NCBI GenBank assembly: GCA_014728075.1
Contig: WJMG01000088.1
Coordinates: 1-41,091, forward strand
Reading direction: 5' to 3'
DNA length: 41,091 nt
Source of the DNA: Candidatus Omnitrophota bacterium
Lineage (GTDB): Bacteria > Omnitrophota > Gorgyraeia > Tantalellales > Tantalellaceae
Position numbers and translations under genes: made by a program. Position 1 is the first letter of the stretch; the number at the start of each line of letters is the position of its first letter. The notes under the pieces were generated by a model, which was not told where the DNA came from, ran no database searches, and saw only the letters and a list, made by a program, of their open reading frames with translations. Below are positions 1 to 7,544 of the stretch, in pieces.

Positions 1-83
1 CTCTTGACGGAAGCGATCTTTATGGAAGTAGACCCTATGTCTACACCGGTAACCGCTCTTTCTTTTTTCCGGAAATTGAACAT
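1..83 (-). CDS. pilM: Type IV pilus assembly protein PilM, N-terminal fragment (runs off left edge)
   Basis: Reading leftward from the ATG at 81-83 gives 27 open codons beginning MFNFRKKERAVTGVDIGSTS and continuing IKIASVK. The GVDIGSTSIKIASVK stretch matches the first phosphate-binding strand of actin-like PilM, which usually reads G(I/V)DIGSSSVK near residue 12. PilM is the cytoplasmic ATP-binding ring protein that recruits PilN and so links the alignment complex to the extension ATPase. The other pilus genes lie immediately upstream and a strong promoter sits at 147-175. No Shine-Dalgarno sequence is evident. pilN, pilO and pilQ would be expected beyond the edge (inference). Only the first 27 residues are visible, so FtsA/MreB-type relatives cannot be fully excluded, but context favours PilM. 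Confidence 0.82.
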   Translation of the reverse strand, partial: MFNFRKKERAVTGVDIGSTSIKIASVK

Positions 84-146
84 ATAAGAAAATACATTGC
101 GGAGACAATATTAATTTTAAATATTATTAGCACATATATTAAACAA

Positions 147-175
147 AGAGTATCATACAGCTATAGGGTTGTCAA
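147..175 (-). promoter_or_regulatory. Sigma-70-type promoter for pilM, extended -10
   Basis: On the minus strand there is a perfect -35 TTGACA (170-175), a 17-base spacer and TACTCT (147-152) preceded by TGA, giving an extended -10. Transcription would start near 140, leaving a leader of about 57 bases before the pilM ATG at 83. The same architecture precedes mreB and proC. Confidence 0.6.
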
Positions 176-224
176 GGCGGGACGCCTCGACGCTCCTTCC
201 CGGTTTCCGGCGGATGCTGAGCCG

Positions 225-240
225 GGGATCGAAAGATCCC
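225..240 (-). terminator. Hairpin directly after the TPR/mannosyltransferase-like gene
   Basis: A perfect 6-bp stem, GGGATC/GATCCC, with a 4-base loop lies immediately downstream of the stop codon at 241-243. There is no T tract, so it is a weak terminator candidate or an mRNA 3'-end stabiliser. The stretch 84-224 between it and pilM holds only the pilM promoter and leader. Confidence 0.3.
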
Positions 241-2103
241 TCAGTTTGCGTCCGGCCGGTCTATCTCTCTTAAGAACCGGGTCGCCGGAGCGAACCCCGG
301 GTCGGCCTGCAGGGCTTTTTCGGCAAAATGCCTCGCGCGAAGCTTATCGCCGGACTTGTAGAAAATACGGGACAGGTTGTAGAACGCTCGAGGGTCTTCG
401 GGATAAAGGCCGGCCGCCTGAAGATAGCTCATCGCGGCTTTTTTCAGTTTCCCGGCGCGGCTGTACGCGGTTCCCATGTTGATAAGCATTTCAAGGCTGT
501 AGGGGTTCGCCACGAGGCCTCTCTTTGCCGTTTCAAAAGCTTCAGCGTCCCGGCCCAGGCGGGAATAAACCGAGGTAAGGACAAGTACCGCCTCGTGGTT
601 ATAGGGGTTGCTCGCGAGCGCTTTCTCCAGATATCGGATACCTTCTTCCGTATCTTCTTCCGCCAGGGAAACCAGGCCCAGCCCCAGATAGGCCTTGTCG
701 TAGTCCCGCGAGGCCTGAAGGGCCCTGCGGAAAGCCTCCCCGGCCTCCCGCCACCTTTCCGCGGTCAGATACATCCGTCCCTTTATGTACCATGAACGGG
801 GCTCTTCCGGATAAAGTTCGGCGTATTCATCTATAATGCTCAATGCTTCTTCGGTATCTCCTTCCCGCAGAAGAGCCAGGGCCTTGAAATGCATCGCGTT
901 CACATCTGTGGAAGATCCGCTAAGCACTTTATCACTCAGGGAAATGTCACTTTGCCAGGCATCAGAATACCTGCTTGAACCGTAAGCCAGAAAAGCAAGG
1001 TAAACGGCCATCAGAACCCCCAGGGCGTACCTGCGGTAAGGGCCGCCGGAGCGGAAGACCTCAAGGAAGAAAGCGGCGAACATCAGAAAAAGCCCGTATC
1101 CGGGCAGGTAAAGCCAGTGGTCGGCGATCACCCTGAAGTACCCGCGAACGAACAGCAGGGGCAAAAAAGCCGCGACGAAAAAAGCCAGTCCGAAAAGCAC
1201 GGTATGTTTTTTCCGGGAAAGGGCAAGGATCGCCGCCGGCACCAGCAGAACGGCGTAAACCCCGGCGGAAGGATCGGCGGCCTCCGCAGTCCTCATAAAG
1301 AAACCCCAGGGGGCGAAAGCGAGTATTATGTACCTGCACAGCATTGCCGAAAAAAGGAAAAGGCTTTCAAAGAGTCCCTGCCCCCCGGCAAGCACCGGAT
1401 ATCTTTCCCCCAAAGCCAGCCAGTGAAAGAAAAGGTATGCGGCGGAGATAAGGAACAAAGGCGCGTGCACCCGTAGGGTTTCCCGTTTCCCCCGCCTCAG
1501 GAGCAGCAGGTCCGCGAGAAGAAAAAGAAGAGGGAAAATAACGGCGGCCTCCCTGCTCAGAACGGCCAGAACGAGAAAGCAAACGGAAAGGGCGAAATGC
1601 CTTTTGTTTTCCTTCTCCCTGTATTCTATAAAAAACAGGAACGAAAGGAACCCGAAGAAAAAATAAAGAAGGTCTGCCCTGCTCGAGATGTAAGACACCA
1701 GACCGGCGAAGGCCGGATGGACCAGAAAAATGAAGCCGGCAAGGAACGACAAAGCGTCGTCGCGGGCAAGCCTTCTCGTAACGAGAACGACGAGCAGAGC
1801 GTTTATTATGTGAAGGATGATGTTGGAAAAATGAAAAACAAAAGGCTGCATCCCCGCAAGCCTGTATTCGACAGCGTAGGAGAGTATCTGCAGTGGCCTG
1901 TAGTATATGGTCGTGTTGAACCCCGAGTTTATTATATCCTGCCGGAAGATCTCGAACGATGACAAAGGAGCCCTGACAAGGGGGTTATTGACAACGATAA
2001 ACTCGTCATCCCACACGAACCCCGCGTCAAGGACCCCGAAATAAAGCGCGAAAGCCGTTACCACGAAGAGCAATATAACAAGAAGGTTGAGTCTTTTTCC
2101 CAT
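241..2103 (-). CDS. TMTC-like membrane glycosyltransferase with C-terminal TPR repeats
   Basis: The protein has 620 residues. The first ~390 form a polytopic membrane region with many hydrophobic helices. It opens with a signal-anchor-like segment followed by FVWDDEFIVVNNP; the acidic DD after the first membrane helix is typical of GT-C enzymes of the PMT/TMTC class, which use polyprenyl-phosphate sugars. Residues ~400-612 contain five or six TPR units (for example YLGLGLVSLAEEDTEEGIRY and AFYNLSRIFYKSGDKLRARH). This GT-C plus TPR layout is that of TMTC O-mannosyltransferases and many uncharacterised bacterial homologues. It lies between the pilin and pilM, so the pilin or another exported pilus protein could be its substrate (inference). 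The start is the ATG at 2101-2103; no Shine-Dalgarno sequence is visible. It could also be an O-antigen ligase-like or other GT-C enzyme. Confidence 0.7.
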   Translation of the reverse strand: MGKRLNLLVILLFVVTAFALYFGVLDAGFVWDDEFIVVNNPLVRAPLSSFEIFRQDIINSGFNTTIYYRPLQILSYAVEYRLAGMQPFVFHFSNIILHIINALLVVLVTRRLARDDALSFLAGFIFLVHPAFAGLVSYISSRADLLYFFFGFLSFLFFIEYREKENKRHFALSVCFLVLAVLSREAAVIFPLLFLLADLLLLRRGKRETLRVHAPLFLISAAYLFFHWLALGERYPVLAGGQGLFESLFLFSAMLCRYIILAFAPWGFFMRTAEAADPSAGVYAVLLVPAAILALSRKKHTVLFGLAFFVAAFLPLLFVRGYFRVIADHWLYLPGYGLFLMFAAFFLEVFRSGGPYRRYALGVLMAVYLAFLAYGSSRYSDAWQSDISLSDKVLSGSSTDVNAMHFKALALLREGDTEEALSIIDEYAELYPEEPRSWYIKGRMYLTAERWREAGEAFRRALQASRDYDKAYLGLGLVSLAEEDTEEGIRYLEKALASNPYNHEAVLVLTSVYSRLGRDAEAFETAKRGLVANPYSLEMLINMGTAYSRAGKLKKAAMSYLQAAGLYPEDPRAFYNLSRIFYKSGDKLRARHFAEKALQADPGFAPATRFLREIDRPDAN

Positions 2104-2109
2104 GCAATA

Positions 2110-2137
2110 ACTCTACCATGTATCCGGCAGAATGCAA
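2110..2137 (-). promoter_or_regulatory. Candidate promoter giving a nearly leaderless TPR/mannosyltransferase-like mRNA
   Basis: TTGCAT (2132-2137), a 16-base spacer and TAGAGT (2110-2115) preceded by TGG read on the minus strand. The -10 ends only six bases before the ATG at 2103, so transcription would begin at or next to the start codon. The matches are moderate and the call is tentative. Confidence 0.3.
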
Positions 2138-2147
2138 ATCAGATGAT

Positions 2148-2206
2148 CGTACCGGGTACCGTCCCAGCTTTGTACCGGGTACGGAAATAAAGCGGTACCT
2201 GTCCCC
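2148..2206. repeat. 59-bp dispersed repeat, GTACCGGGTAC family, copy 1
   Basis: This segment contains two GTACCGGGTAC words separated by CCAGCTTT and ends in GGTACCTGTCCCC. By hand alignment it matches the reverse complement of 28731-28790 with about four mismatches and one indel. It lies between the pilin terminator and the start of the TPR/mannosyltransferase-like gene. A shorter relative with several tandem words is at about 12520-12575. Confidence 0.85.
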
Positions 2207-2211
2207 GAACC

Positions 2212-2247
2212 AAAAAAAAGAGAGCGCGTTAAGCGCTCTCTTTTTTT
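2212..2247 (-). terminator. Rho-independent terminator of the pilin gene (possibly bidirectional)
   Basis: A perfect 8-bp stem, GAGAGCGC (2220-2227) with GCGCTCTC (2233-2240), encloses a 5-base loop. It is flanked by eight A on the left and seven T on the right, so it has a U tract when read from either strand. It lies 18 bases after the pilin stop codon and would isolate the highly expressed pilin transcript. Confidence 0.88.
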
Positions 2248-2265
2248 GACCGTACCGATAAAGCA

Positions 2266-2610
2266 TTACGGCAATACATGATTTGCTTCCGTACAAGTCG
2301 GGTCTACACTGGTGTTGCCGATAGTGTAGGTTCCGCCGGCCGGACAAGTCGGCTGTTTCTTGATGTATCCGGAAACCAGGTCGGCCCAGGTAGGAGTCGC
2401 AGTAGAACCCGCGCCTGAATCAAGCGCCCAAAGCGTTTTAGCTCCGTCGATCTGCTTCAGGTTCGCTATACAAGCGTTGATCTGCGCCCTTTCCCTCGCA
2501 CGGATAAAGTTCGGGATGGCTACCGCCGCTAAAAGACCCATAATTGCGATTACTATCATTATTTCCACAAGCGTGAAACCACCCGTACCCATGAGTTTTC
2601 TGAGCTTCAT
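2266..2610 (-). CDS. pilA: Type IV pilin / type II pseudopilin-like major subunit (prepilin)
   Basis: The product has 114 residues, starting at the ATG 2608-2610. A strong GGAAGGAGGTGATCACG Shine-Dalgarno region immediately upstream decides this start; longer in-frame readings run through the leader. The short basic leader ends GTGG and is followed by FTLVEIMIVIAIMGLLAAVA, the prepilin peptidase site (cut G/F, Glu at +5) and hydrophobic helix. FIRARERAQINACIANLKQI follows, a pattern common in small pilins of Omnitrophota and Planctomycetes. Two cysteines near the C-terminus (PTC and DPTC) could form the disulfide loop of the D-region. The protein would be processed by a PilD peptidase not present in this window. 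It has its own promoter and terminator. Pseudopilin versus major pilin cannot be settled from sequence alone, but the strong signals favour the main subunit. Confidence 0.9.
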   Translation of the reverse strand: MKLRKLMGTGGFTLVEIMIVIAIMGLLAAVAIPNFIRARERAQINACIANLKQIDGAKTLWALDSGAGSTATPTWADLVSGYIKKQPTCPAGGTYTIGNTSVDPTCTEANHVLP

Positions 2611-2662
2611 CGTGATCACCTCCTTCCAATTTTTCAAAGAACAATAAAGTTTAAATACTTCC

Positions 2663-2692
2663 ACTATAAAGTTTACCTTCAGACCGGTACAA
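2663..2692 (-). promoter_or_regulatory. Candidate promoter of the pilin gene
   Basis: TTGTAC (2687-2692), an 18-base spacer and TATAGT (2663-2668) read on the minus strand, in a very AT-rich stretch (2640-2760) that could act as an UP element. The predicted start is about 45 bases before the ATG. I looked for a sigma-54 site (TGGCAC-N5-TTGC) and saw none. The -35 match is poor. Confidence 0.35.
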
Positions 2693-2765
2693 AAGCAAAT
2701 CTTTTTAAAAATTTTTAGCAAAAATCGCTGAACACAGAAAATTTCCGGCTTTTTATAAGGCTAAC

Positions 2766-3992
2766 TCAAAAGCTGATTATTGTTGGCAACTTGAATATCG
2801 GCAGGAACATACAAAGTACGATACCGCCTATTACCACTCCGAGAAAAACGATTATGAGAGGTTCCAGCAAACCGGTCAGACCCTCAACATCGGTATCGAC
2901 CTGCTCGTCAAAAAAATCGGATATTTTACTCAGCATTTTTTCCAGCTCACCGCTTCTTTCCCCCACAGAGACCATTCTCGTCACAAGAGGCGGAAATATC
3001 CCCGATTTTTCCATGGGCTGGGCGATACTTTCCCCGTCACGCACACTGTTCTTTATGTCGCTGACAGACAGCTCCACTATAACATTACCAGCGGTCTTAG
3101 AGACGATTTCAAGAGAGGTAAGTATAGGAACACCGCTTTTGACAAGAGTGCTCAAAGTCCTGGTGAACCTGCTTATAGCGACCTTTCTCAAAAGCTGCCC
3201 GAACACGGGAAGCTTCAACTTCAATCTGTCGATCTGTATTCTCCCCTTATAGGTCGCGGCATACATCCTTCCCCCGATAAGCGCCAATACCGCCATCACG
3301 ACCACAAGAAGAAAGTACTGCTTAAGAAAATCACTGAAATCGATCAGCATCTGCGTAGGGGCCGGCAAAGCGGCGTTAAACCCCGAAAAAACATCTTTGA
3401 AGACCGGCACAACTTTGAGTATCATGACTATCGTGATTATTATTGCCATGCTTATAACGACAGCCGGGTAGATAAGGGCCGACTTTATCTTTCTTTGAAG
3501 GGCATTCGTCTTTTCCATGTAGGAGGCCAGGCGGTCAAGGACCACATCAAGAGTACCGCTCGATTCACCGGCGCGCACCATGTTAACAAAAAGCGGGTTA
3601 AAGACATCGCTGTGCCTGCCCATGGCTTCGGAAAGGCTCGACCCGGTATTTACTGAACTCCTGACCTCGGACAGGACAGACCGGAATTTCTCGTTCTCGG
3701 TCTGTTCGGAAAGGATATCAAGCGCGCTGACTATAGTGATCCCTGCCTCCACCAGGGTCACCATCTGCCTTGCGAACAGGACCAGTTCCTCGGGGGGGAC
3801 TTTCTTCTGGAACAGAGAAAGAACAGCCTTGAGAAAAGGCGGTCCTTCCCTGACCTCTTCCAGCTTAAGGATAAAAAGGCCTTTTATCCGGAGCATATCC
3901 ACGGCGTGCCTCTTGTCGCCGGCTTCGACCGCTCCCCGCATCGTCTTTCCGTCCTCGTTCTTGGCAATGTATGAAAACTTCTTGTTCGCCAT
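2766..3992 (-). CDS. pilC: Type IV pilus inner-membrane platform protein PilC (GspF family)
   Basis: The protein has 408 residues, the normal length for PilC/GspF. It starts MANKKFSYIAKNEDGKTMRG, the usual N-terminal beta-strand of the family. Two homologous GspF helical domains follow (roughly residues 70-195 and 270-400). Each carries the family pattern, for example LFARQMVTLVEAGI in the first and FTRTLSTLVKSGVPI in the second, and they are separated by membrane helices near 170-190 and 220-245 with a C-terminal helix near 380-400. PilC sits under the pilus base and couples ATPase rotation to pilin insertion or extraction. It is separated from the upstream pilB by 125 bases of inverted word repeat, unlike the overlapping genes further upstream. 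An AGGAG lies just before the ATG. Confidence 0.93.
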   Translation of the reverse strand: MANKKFSYIAKNEDGKTMRGAVEAGDKRHAVDMLRIKGLFILKLEEVREGPPFLKAVLSLFQKKVPPEELVLFARQMVTLVEAGITIVSALDILSEQTENEKFRSVLSEVRSSVNTGSSLSEAMGRHSDVFNPLFVNMVRAGESSGTLDVVLDRLASYMEKTNALQRKIKSALIYPAVVISMAIIITIVMILKVVPVFKDVFSGFNAALPAPTQMLIDFSDFLKQYFLLVVVMAVLALIGGRMYAATYKGRIQIDRLKLKLPVFGQLLRKVAISRFTRTLSTLVKSGVPILTSLEIVSKTAGNVIVELSVSDIKNSVRDGESIAQPMEKSGIFPPLVTRMVSVGERSGELEKMLSKISDFFDEQVDTDVEGLTGLLEPLIIVFLGVVIGGIVLCMFLPIFKLPTIISF

Positions 3993-4026
3993 TCTCCTGC
4001 TCTCCCTAAACGACTCAAAGAAAATC

Positions 4027-4100
4027 AGGCATAGGCACAGGTAAAGAAAAAGGATGTCCCGGGATCACATTTATCTATACCTGTACCTTTGCCTATACCT
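4027..4100. repeat. Inverted word-repeat between pilB and pilC
   Basis: The left arm at 4027-4046 (AGGCATAGGCACAGGTAAAG) and the right arm at 4081-4100 (CTGTACCTTTGCCTATACCT) are imperfect reverse complements, agreeing at about 16 of 20 positions. They enclose a 34-base core. In mRNA the arms could form a long stem between the two cistrons. Related words (ACCTGTACCTTT) recur inside the giant gene at 40298-40341. Confidence 0.75.
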
Positions 4101-4117
4101 ACAACACTACACTAGCA

Positions 4118-5824
4118 TCAAGTCACCCTCATAACCTCTTCCAGCGTGGTCCATCCCTTTATGAACTTGACCATCGCGTTCTGCCTGAGGGTCCTTGCGC
4201 CTTTTGAGTTCAGATATTCCCTGAATTCCTCAGCGGGCCTTTTGTTGACTATCAGTTCCCTTACGACATCGTCCACCAGAAGCGTTTCCAGGGTCCCCAT
4301 CCTGCCCATGTATCCCGTCCCGCCGCAGCGAGAACAGCCTCCACCGGCGTAAAAGGTATCTACCTCACGCGCCTCGGGATATTCTTTCCGCAGTCCCTCT
4401 ATGATATCGTCCGGTATCTCGGCCTCTCTCCTGCAGTGCGGGCAGATCTTCCTCAAAAGCCTTTGCGCGCAGGACATTATAAGGCTTGAGGAGATAAGGA
4501 AAGGTTCTATCCCCATGTTGGTCAGTCTGGTTATCGCTCCCACGGCGTCGTTGGTATGAAGGGTGCTTAACACCATCTGACCCGTGAGGGAAGCCTTGAT
4601 AGCTATGTCCGCCGTTTCAAAATCCCTTATCTCCCCCACCATTATGACATCGGGGCTCTGCCTGAGCAAGGATCTCAGACCGCTGGCGAAAGTCAGTCCG
4701 ATCTCGGGGTTTACGGCTATCTGCGTTATTCCACCCAGCTGATATTCCACCGGGTCCTCGATAGTTATTATGTTCCGTTTCGGCTGGTTTATCTCCGAAA
4801 GCACAGAGTAAAGAGTGGTGGATTTACCGCTGCCGGTCGGGCCGGTGACCAGGATGATACCGTACGGCCGGGAAAGTGCTTTCTTGAAATCCTCCAGCGG
4901 CTGGGGCAGGAACCCCAGCGTTTCCAGGCCCACGGAAAGATTGCTTCTGTCCAGGGCCCTCATGACTATCTTGTTGCCGAAAATGAGCGGAAGCGCCGAA
5001 ACCCTGAAATCGACCTCCTTCTCATCGAGCTTTATCTTGAACCTTCCGTCCTGAGGGACGCGGGTCTCCGTTATATCCATACCGGACATTATCTTGAGCC
5101 TGGCAAGCACGGCGTTCTGGTTGTTCTTCGGAAGGTCGAAAGCTTCCTGAAGCCTCCCGTCAACCCTGTACCTCACCCTTAGCGATCTTTCCTGAGGCTC
5201 GAGATGTATATCGCTCGCCCTTTTCTTAAGCGCCTCAGCTATCACCAGGTCCACTATCTTGACTATCGGTGCCGCCCGGCTCTCCTCTACCATTTCCTCG
5301 GCGTCGATCTCTTTCTGCTCGCCGAGCACTTCGACTTCCGACTCCCGCTGCTCACCTATTATGGCGGAAAAATCCTCGCCCTTGCCTAAAGTTTTCCGTA
5401 TGGTCTCCTTTATCGAACTCCAGGCCGCCAGCACCGGCACCACATTACAGGCCGTACTCGCCTTTACATCGTCGATGGCGACTATATCCGTGGGATCCCC
5501 CACGGCAAGCGTAACGCTGTCACCGGTCTTTGCCACGACCAGGACATTATGCCTTGAGGATATCCTCTCGGGTATGGTTTTAGCGATCCTCTTTTCGATG
5601 AACAGCCTTGTCAGGTCCAGCGGCGGCATGCCCACCTCAGCGGACATGACTTCCACGAGGTCCATCTCCTTCACGAGATTACGGGAGATCAGGCTTTCCA
5701 CGAGGTTCATACTCTTAAGGTCTTCTCCCCCGAAGGATTCCCTGAACTTAGCCTCATCCATAAACCCCTTCTTCAAAAGGGCTGAGACTATTCTCTCGTT
5801 AAGCGCCGTATTATTCAACTTCAC
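4118..5824 (-). CDS. pilB: Type IV pilus extension ATPase PilB/GspE family, copy 1
   Basis: The protein has 568 residues. An N-terminal MshEN/T2SSE_N domain (about 1-150) is followed by the GspE ATPase. Visible motifs are Walker A GPTGSGKST (328-336), the Asp-box region TIEDPVEYQ, the Walker B region DVIMVGEIRD, the His box STLHTND, and a tetracysteine zinc motif made of CPHC and CSRC. It powers pilin polymerisation as a cytoplasmic hexamer docked on PilC. The start is GTG at 5822-5824, overlapping the upstream pilB by 14 bases with GGAGAGG just before it; a TTG at 5818 with better spacing is an alternative. The MshEN repeats are poorly conserved (FMDEAKFRESFGGEDLKSMN), so c-di-GMP binding is doubtful here. 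Confidence 0.93.
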   Translation of the reverse strand: MKLNNTALNERIVSALLKKGFMDEAKFRESFGGEDLKSMNLVESLISRNLVKEMDLVEVMSAEVGMPPLDLTRLFIEKRIAKTIPERISSRHNVLVVAKTGDSVTLAVGDPTDIVAIDDVKASTACNVVPVLAAWSSIKETIRKTLGKGEDFSAIIGEQRESEVEVLGEQKEIDAEEMVEESRAAPIVKIVDLVIAEALKKRASDIHLEPQERSLRVRYRVDGRLQEAFDLPKNNQNAVLARLKIMSGMDITETRVPQDGRFKIKLDEKEVDFRVSALPLIFGNKIVMRALDRSNLSVGLETLGFLPQPLEDFKKALSRPYGIILVTGPTGSGKSTTLYSVLSEINQPKRNIITIEDPVEYQLGGITQIAVNPEIGLTFASGLRSLLRQSPDVIMVGEIRDFETADIAIKASLTGQMVLSTLHTNDAVGAITRLTNMGIEPFLISSSLIMSCAQRLLRKICPHCRREAEIPDDIIEGLRKEYPEAREVDTFYAGGGCSRCGGTGYMGRMGTLETLLVDDVVRELIVNKRPAEEFREYLNSKGARTLRQNAMVKFIKGWTTLEEVMRVT

Positions 5825-7544
5825 CCTCTCCGGAAAGTTTCCTTGATTCCACTGTTACGCGAAGGACTTCCTCGAGAGAGGTCTCTCCCGAAAGCACGCT
5901 CCTTACACCGTTCTCCCTCAGGGTTATCATGCCCTCGCGCCTCGCCTCTGTTTCTATCTCCGCTTCGGAAGCGTTCTCGAACAAAAGCTGCTTTATCTTA
6001 TCTGATATCCTCATGCACTCGACTATTCCGATCCTTCCTTTATAGCCTATGTCCAAACACTTCTTGCACCCGCGGGGCCTGAACATGACCGCGGGATTAC
6101 CTTTATTGTCAGTGAGTCCGTACTGTTCGGCCACTTCTCCGGTAAGGCGGTAGGGCTCCTTGCAGTCGGGACAGAGTTTTCTCACAAGCCTCTGCGCGGC
6201 GATAAGCTCAACCGATGAAGCTATAAGAAAAGGTTCTATCCCCATGTTCACCATCCTGACGATGGACCCGCTGGCCGTGTTCGTATGCAGCGTACTCAGG
6301 ACGAGATGCCCGGTAAGGGCCGATTTTACAGCTATATCGAGGGTTTCGGTATCCCTTATCTCCCCGATCATTATCACATCCGGGTCCTGGCGCAGTATCG
6401 ACCTCAGGCAGCTGGAAAAAGTAAGGCCTATATCCTCGCGGGCCGAGACCTGGTTTATCCCCTCCAGCTCGTACTCGACGGGGTCTTCAACCGTAACCAG
6501 GTTCTTGGCGGGATCGTCGACATGCTTAAGTATTGAATACAGAGTAGTGGTCTTACCGCTGCCGGTCGGGCCGCAGACGAGTATCATCCCGTGCGGAGAG
6601 GAGCTTGCTTCCCGTATAACCTTTTTATCCCTTTCCCCGAACCCCAGAAGGTCAAGGTCTATCATCGCCTGCTGCTTGTCAAGTACACGAAGGGCCGCCT
6701 TCTCGCCTAAATTCGAGGGAATGATGGAAACCCTGAAATCAACCTGCCGGTCGTCGGCCTTTATCCTGAAACGGCCGTCCTGCGGAAGCCGCCTCTCGGC
6801 AATATCAAGGTTGGAAATGACCTTTACCCTGGATATCAAAGCGAAATGGAAATTCCGGGGAGGCCTGTATTTCTCCACAAGCACACCGTCAATACGGTAC
6901 CTGACCCTCGAGGAATCCTCCATAGGCTCTATGAGAATGTCGCTCGCGCCCGCCCTTACACCCTCCATCATGATAAGGTTCACCAGCTTGACCACGGGAG
7001 CGTCTTCGACGATCTCGGCTTCCGAAGCGGCCTCTTCTTCGGCCCCGGTAACCTCGACCGAACCGGCTCTGATGCCGTCCACAAGAGTATTTATCTCTTC
7101 TCCGGCGGATCTCTCGAAATGCCTGGCAAAAGTTTCCTTGAGGTCCTCGGAGTCCACAACGACCGGCAGAACCTCGTACTCGGTGAGCATCTTGAGATCG
7201 TCCAGGGCGAAAATATTGAGCGGATCGACCATGGCCACCGTAAGGCGTTTCCCCGCCAGGGCCACGGGGATCATCATGTGGGCCATCAGCATGCGCCTCG
7301 GCACGATATCGAGGACCTTTTTTTCTATCCTCATCCTTGAAAGCCTTAACGGGGGGAATCCCATGCCCTCGCTCGCGGCCATAAGCAGATCGTCCCTCGT
7401 GAGGAGGCCCATATCAACCAGTATATCGGGCAGACCGCCCCCTTTACGGGCTTGGATCTCCCTGGCCTTTTCCAGGTCTTTTTCCGTTATCATCGCCCTG
7501 GACAGCAGTATATCGTTTATCTTATCCGTAAGCGGGGCGCTCAT
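5811..7544 (-). CDS. pilB: Type IV pilus extension ATPase PilB/GspE family, copy 2
   Basis: The protein has 577 residues with the same layout as its neighbour: an MshEN-like N-terminus (about 1-150), a linker, then the ATPase. Walker A is GPTGSGKTT (from residue 325). TVEDPVEYE, DVIMIGEIRD and STLHTNT boxes are intact, as are the zinc cysteines (CPDC and CKKC). All catalytic motifs are present, so both copies look like active enzymes. Its ATG overlaps the stop of the preceding MshEN gene in an ATGA, and its end overlaps the next pilB by 14 bases, indicating translational coupling. The insertion between the cysteine pairs (LTDNKGNPAVMFRPRG) is longer than in copy 1. The two copies could form mixed hexamers or serve two pilus systems (inference). 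It could equally be called gspE or mshE. Confidence 0.92.
   Translation of the reverse strand: MSAPLTDKINDILLSRAMITEKDLEKAREIQARKGGGLPDILVDMGLLTRDDLLMAASEGMGFPPLRLSRMRIEKKVLDIVPRRMLMAHMMIPVALAGKRLTVAMVDPLNIFALDDLKMLTEYEVLPVVVDSEDLKETFARHFERSAGEEINTLVDGIRAGSVEVTGAEEEAASEAEIVEDAPVVKLVNLIMMEGVRAGASDILIEPMEDSSRVRYRIDGVLVEKYRPPRNFHFALISRVKVISNLDIAERRLPQDGRFRIKADDRQVDFRVSIIPSNLGEKAALRVLDKQQAMIDLDLLGFGERDKKVIREASSSPHGMILVCGPTGSGKTTTLYSILKHVDDPAKNLVTVEDPVEYELEGINQVSAREDIGLTFSSCLRSILRQDPDVIMIGEIRDTETLDIAVKSALTGHLVLSTLHTNTASGSIVRMVNMGIEPFLIASSVELIAAQRLVRKLCPDCKEPYRLTGEVAEQYGLTDNKGNPAVMFRPRGCKKCLDIGYKGRIGIVECMRISDKIKQLLFENASEAEIETEARREGMITLRENGVRSVLSGETSLEEVLRVTVESRKLSGEGEVE

Noticed and set aside
2611-2765. 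Sigma-54 promoter for the pilin
   Set aside because: I searched the AT-rich leader for the GG-N10-GC core and found no acceptable match; a weak sigma-70 site fits better.
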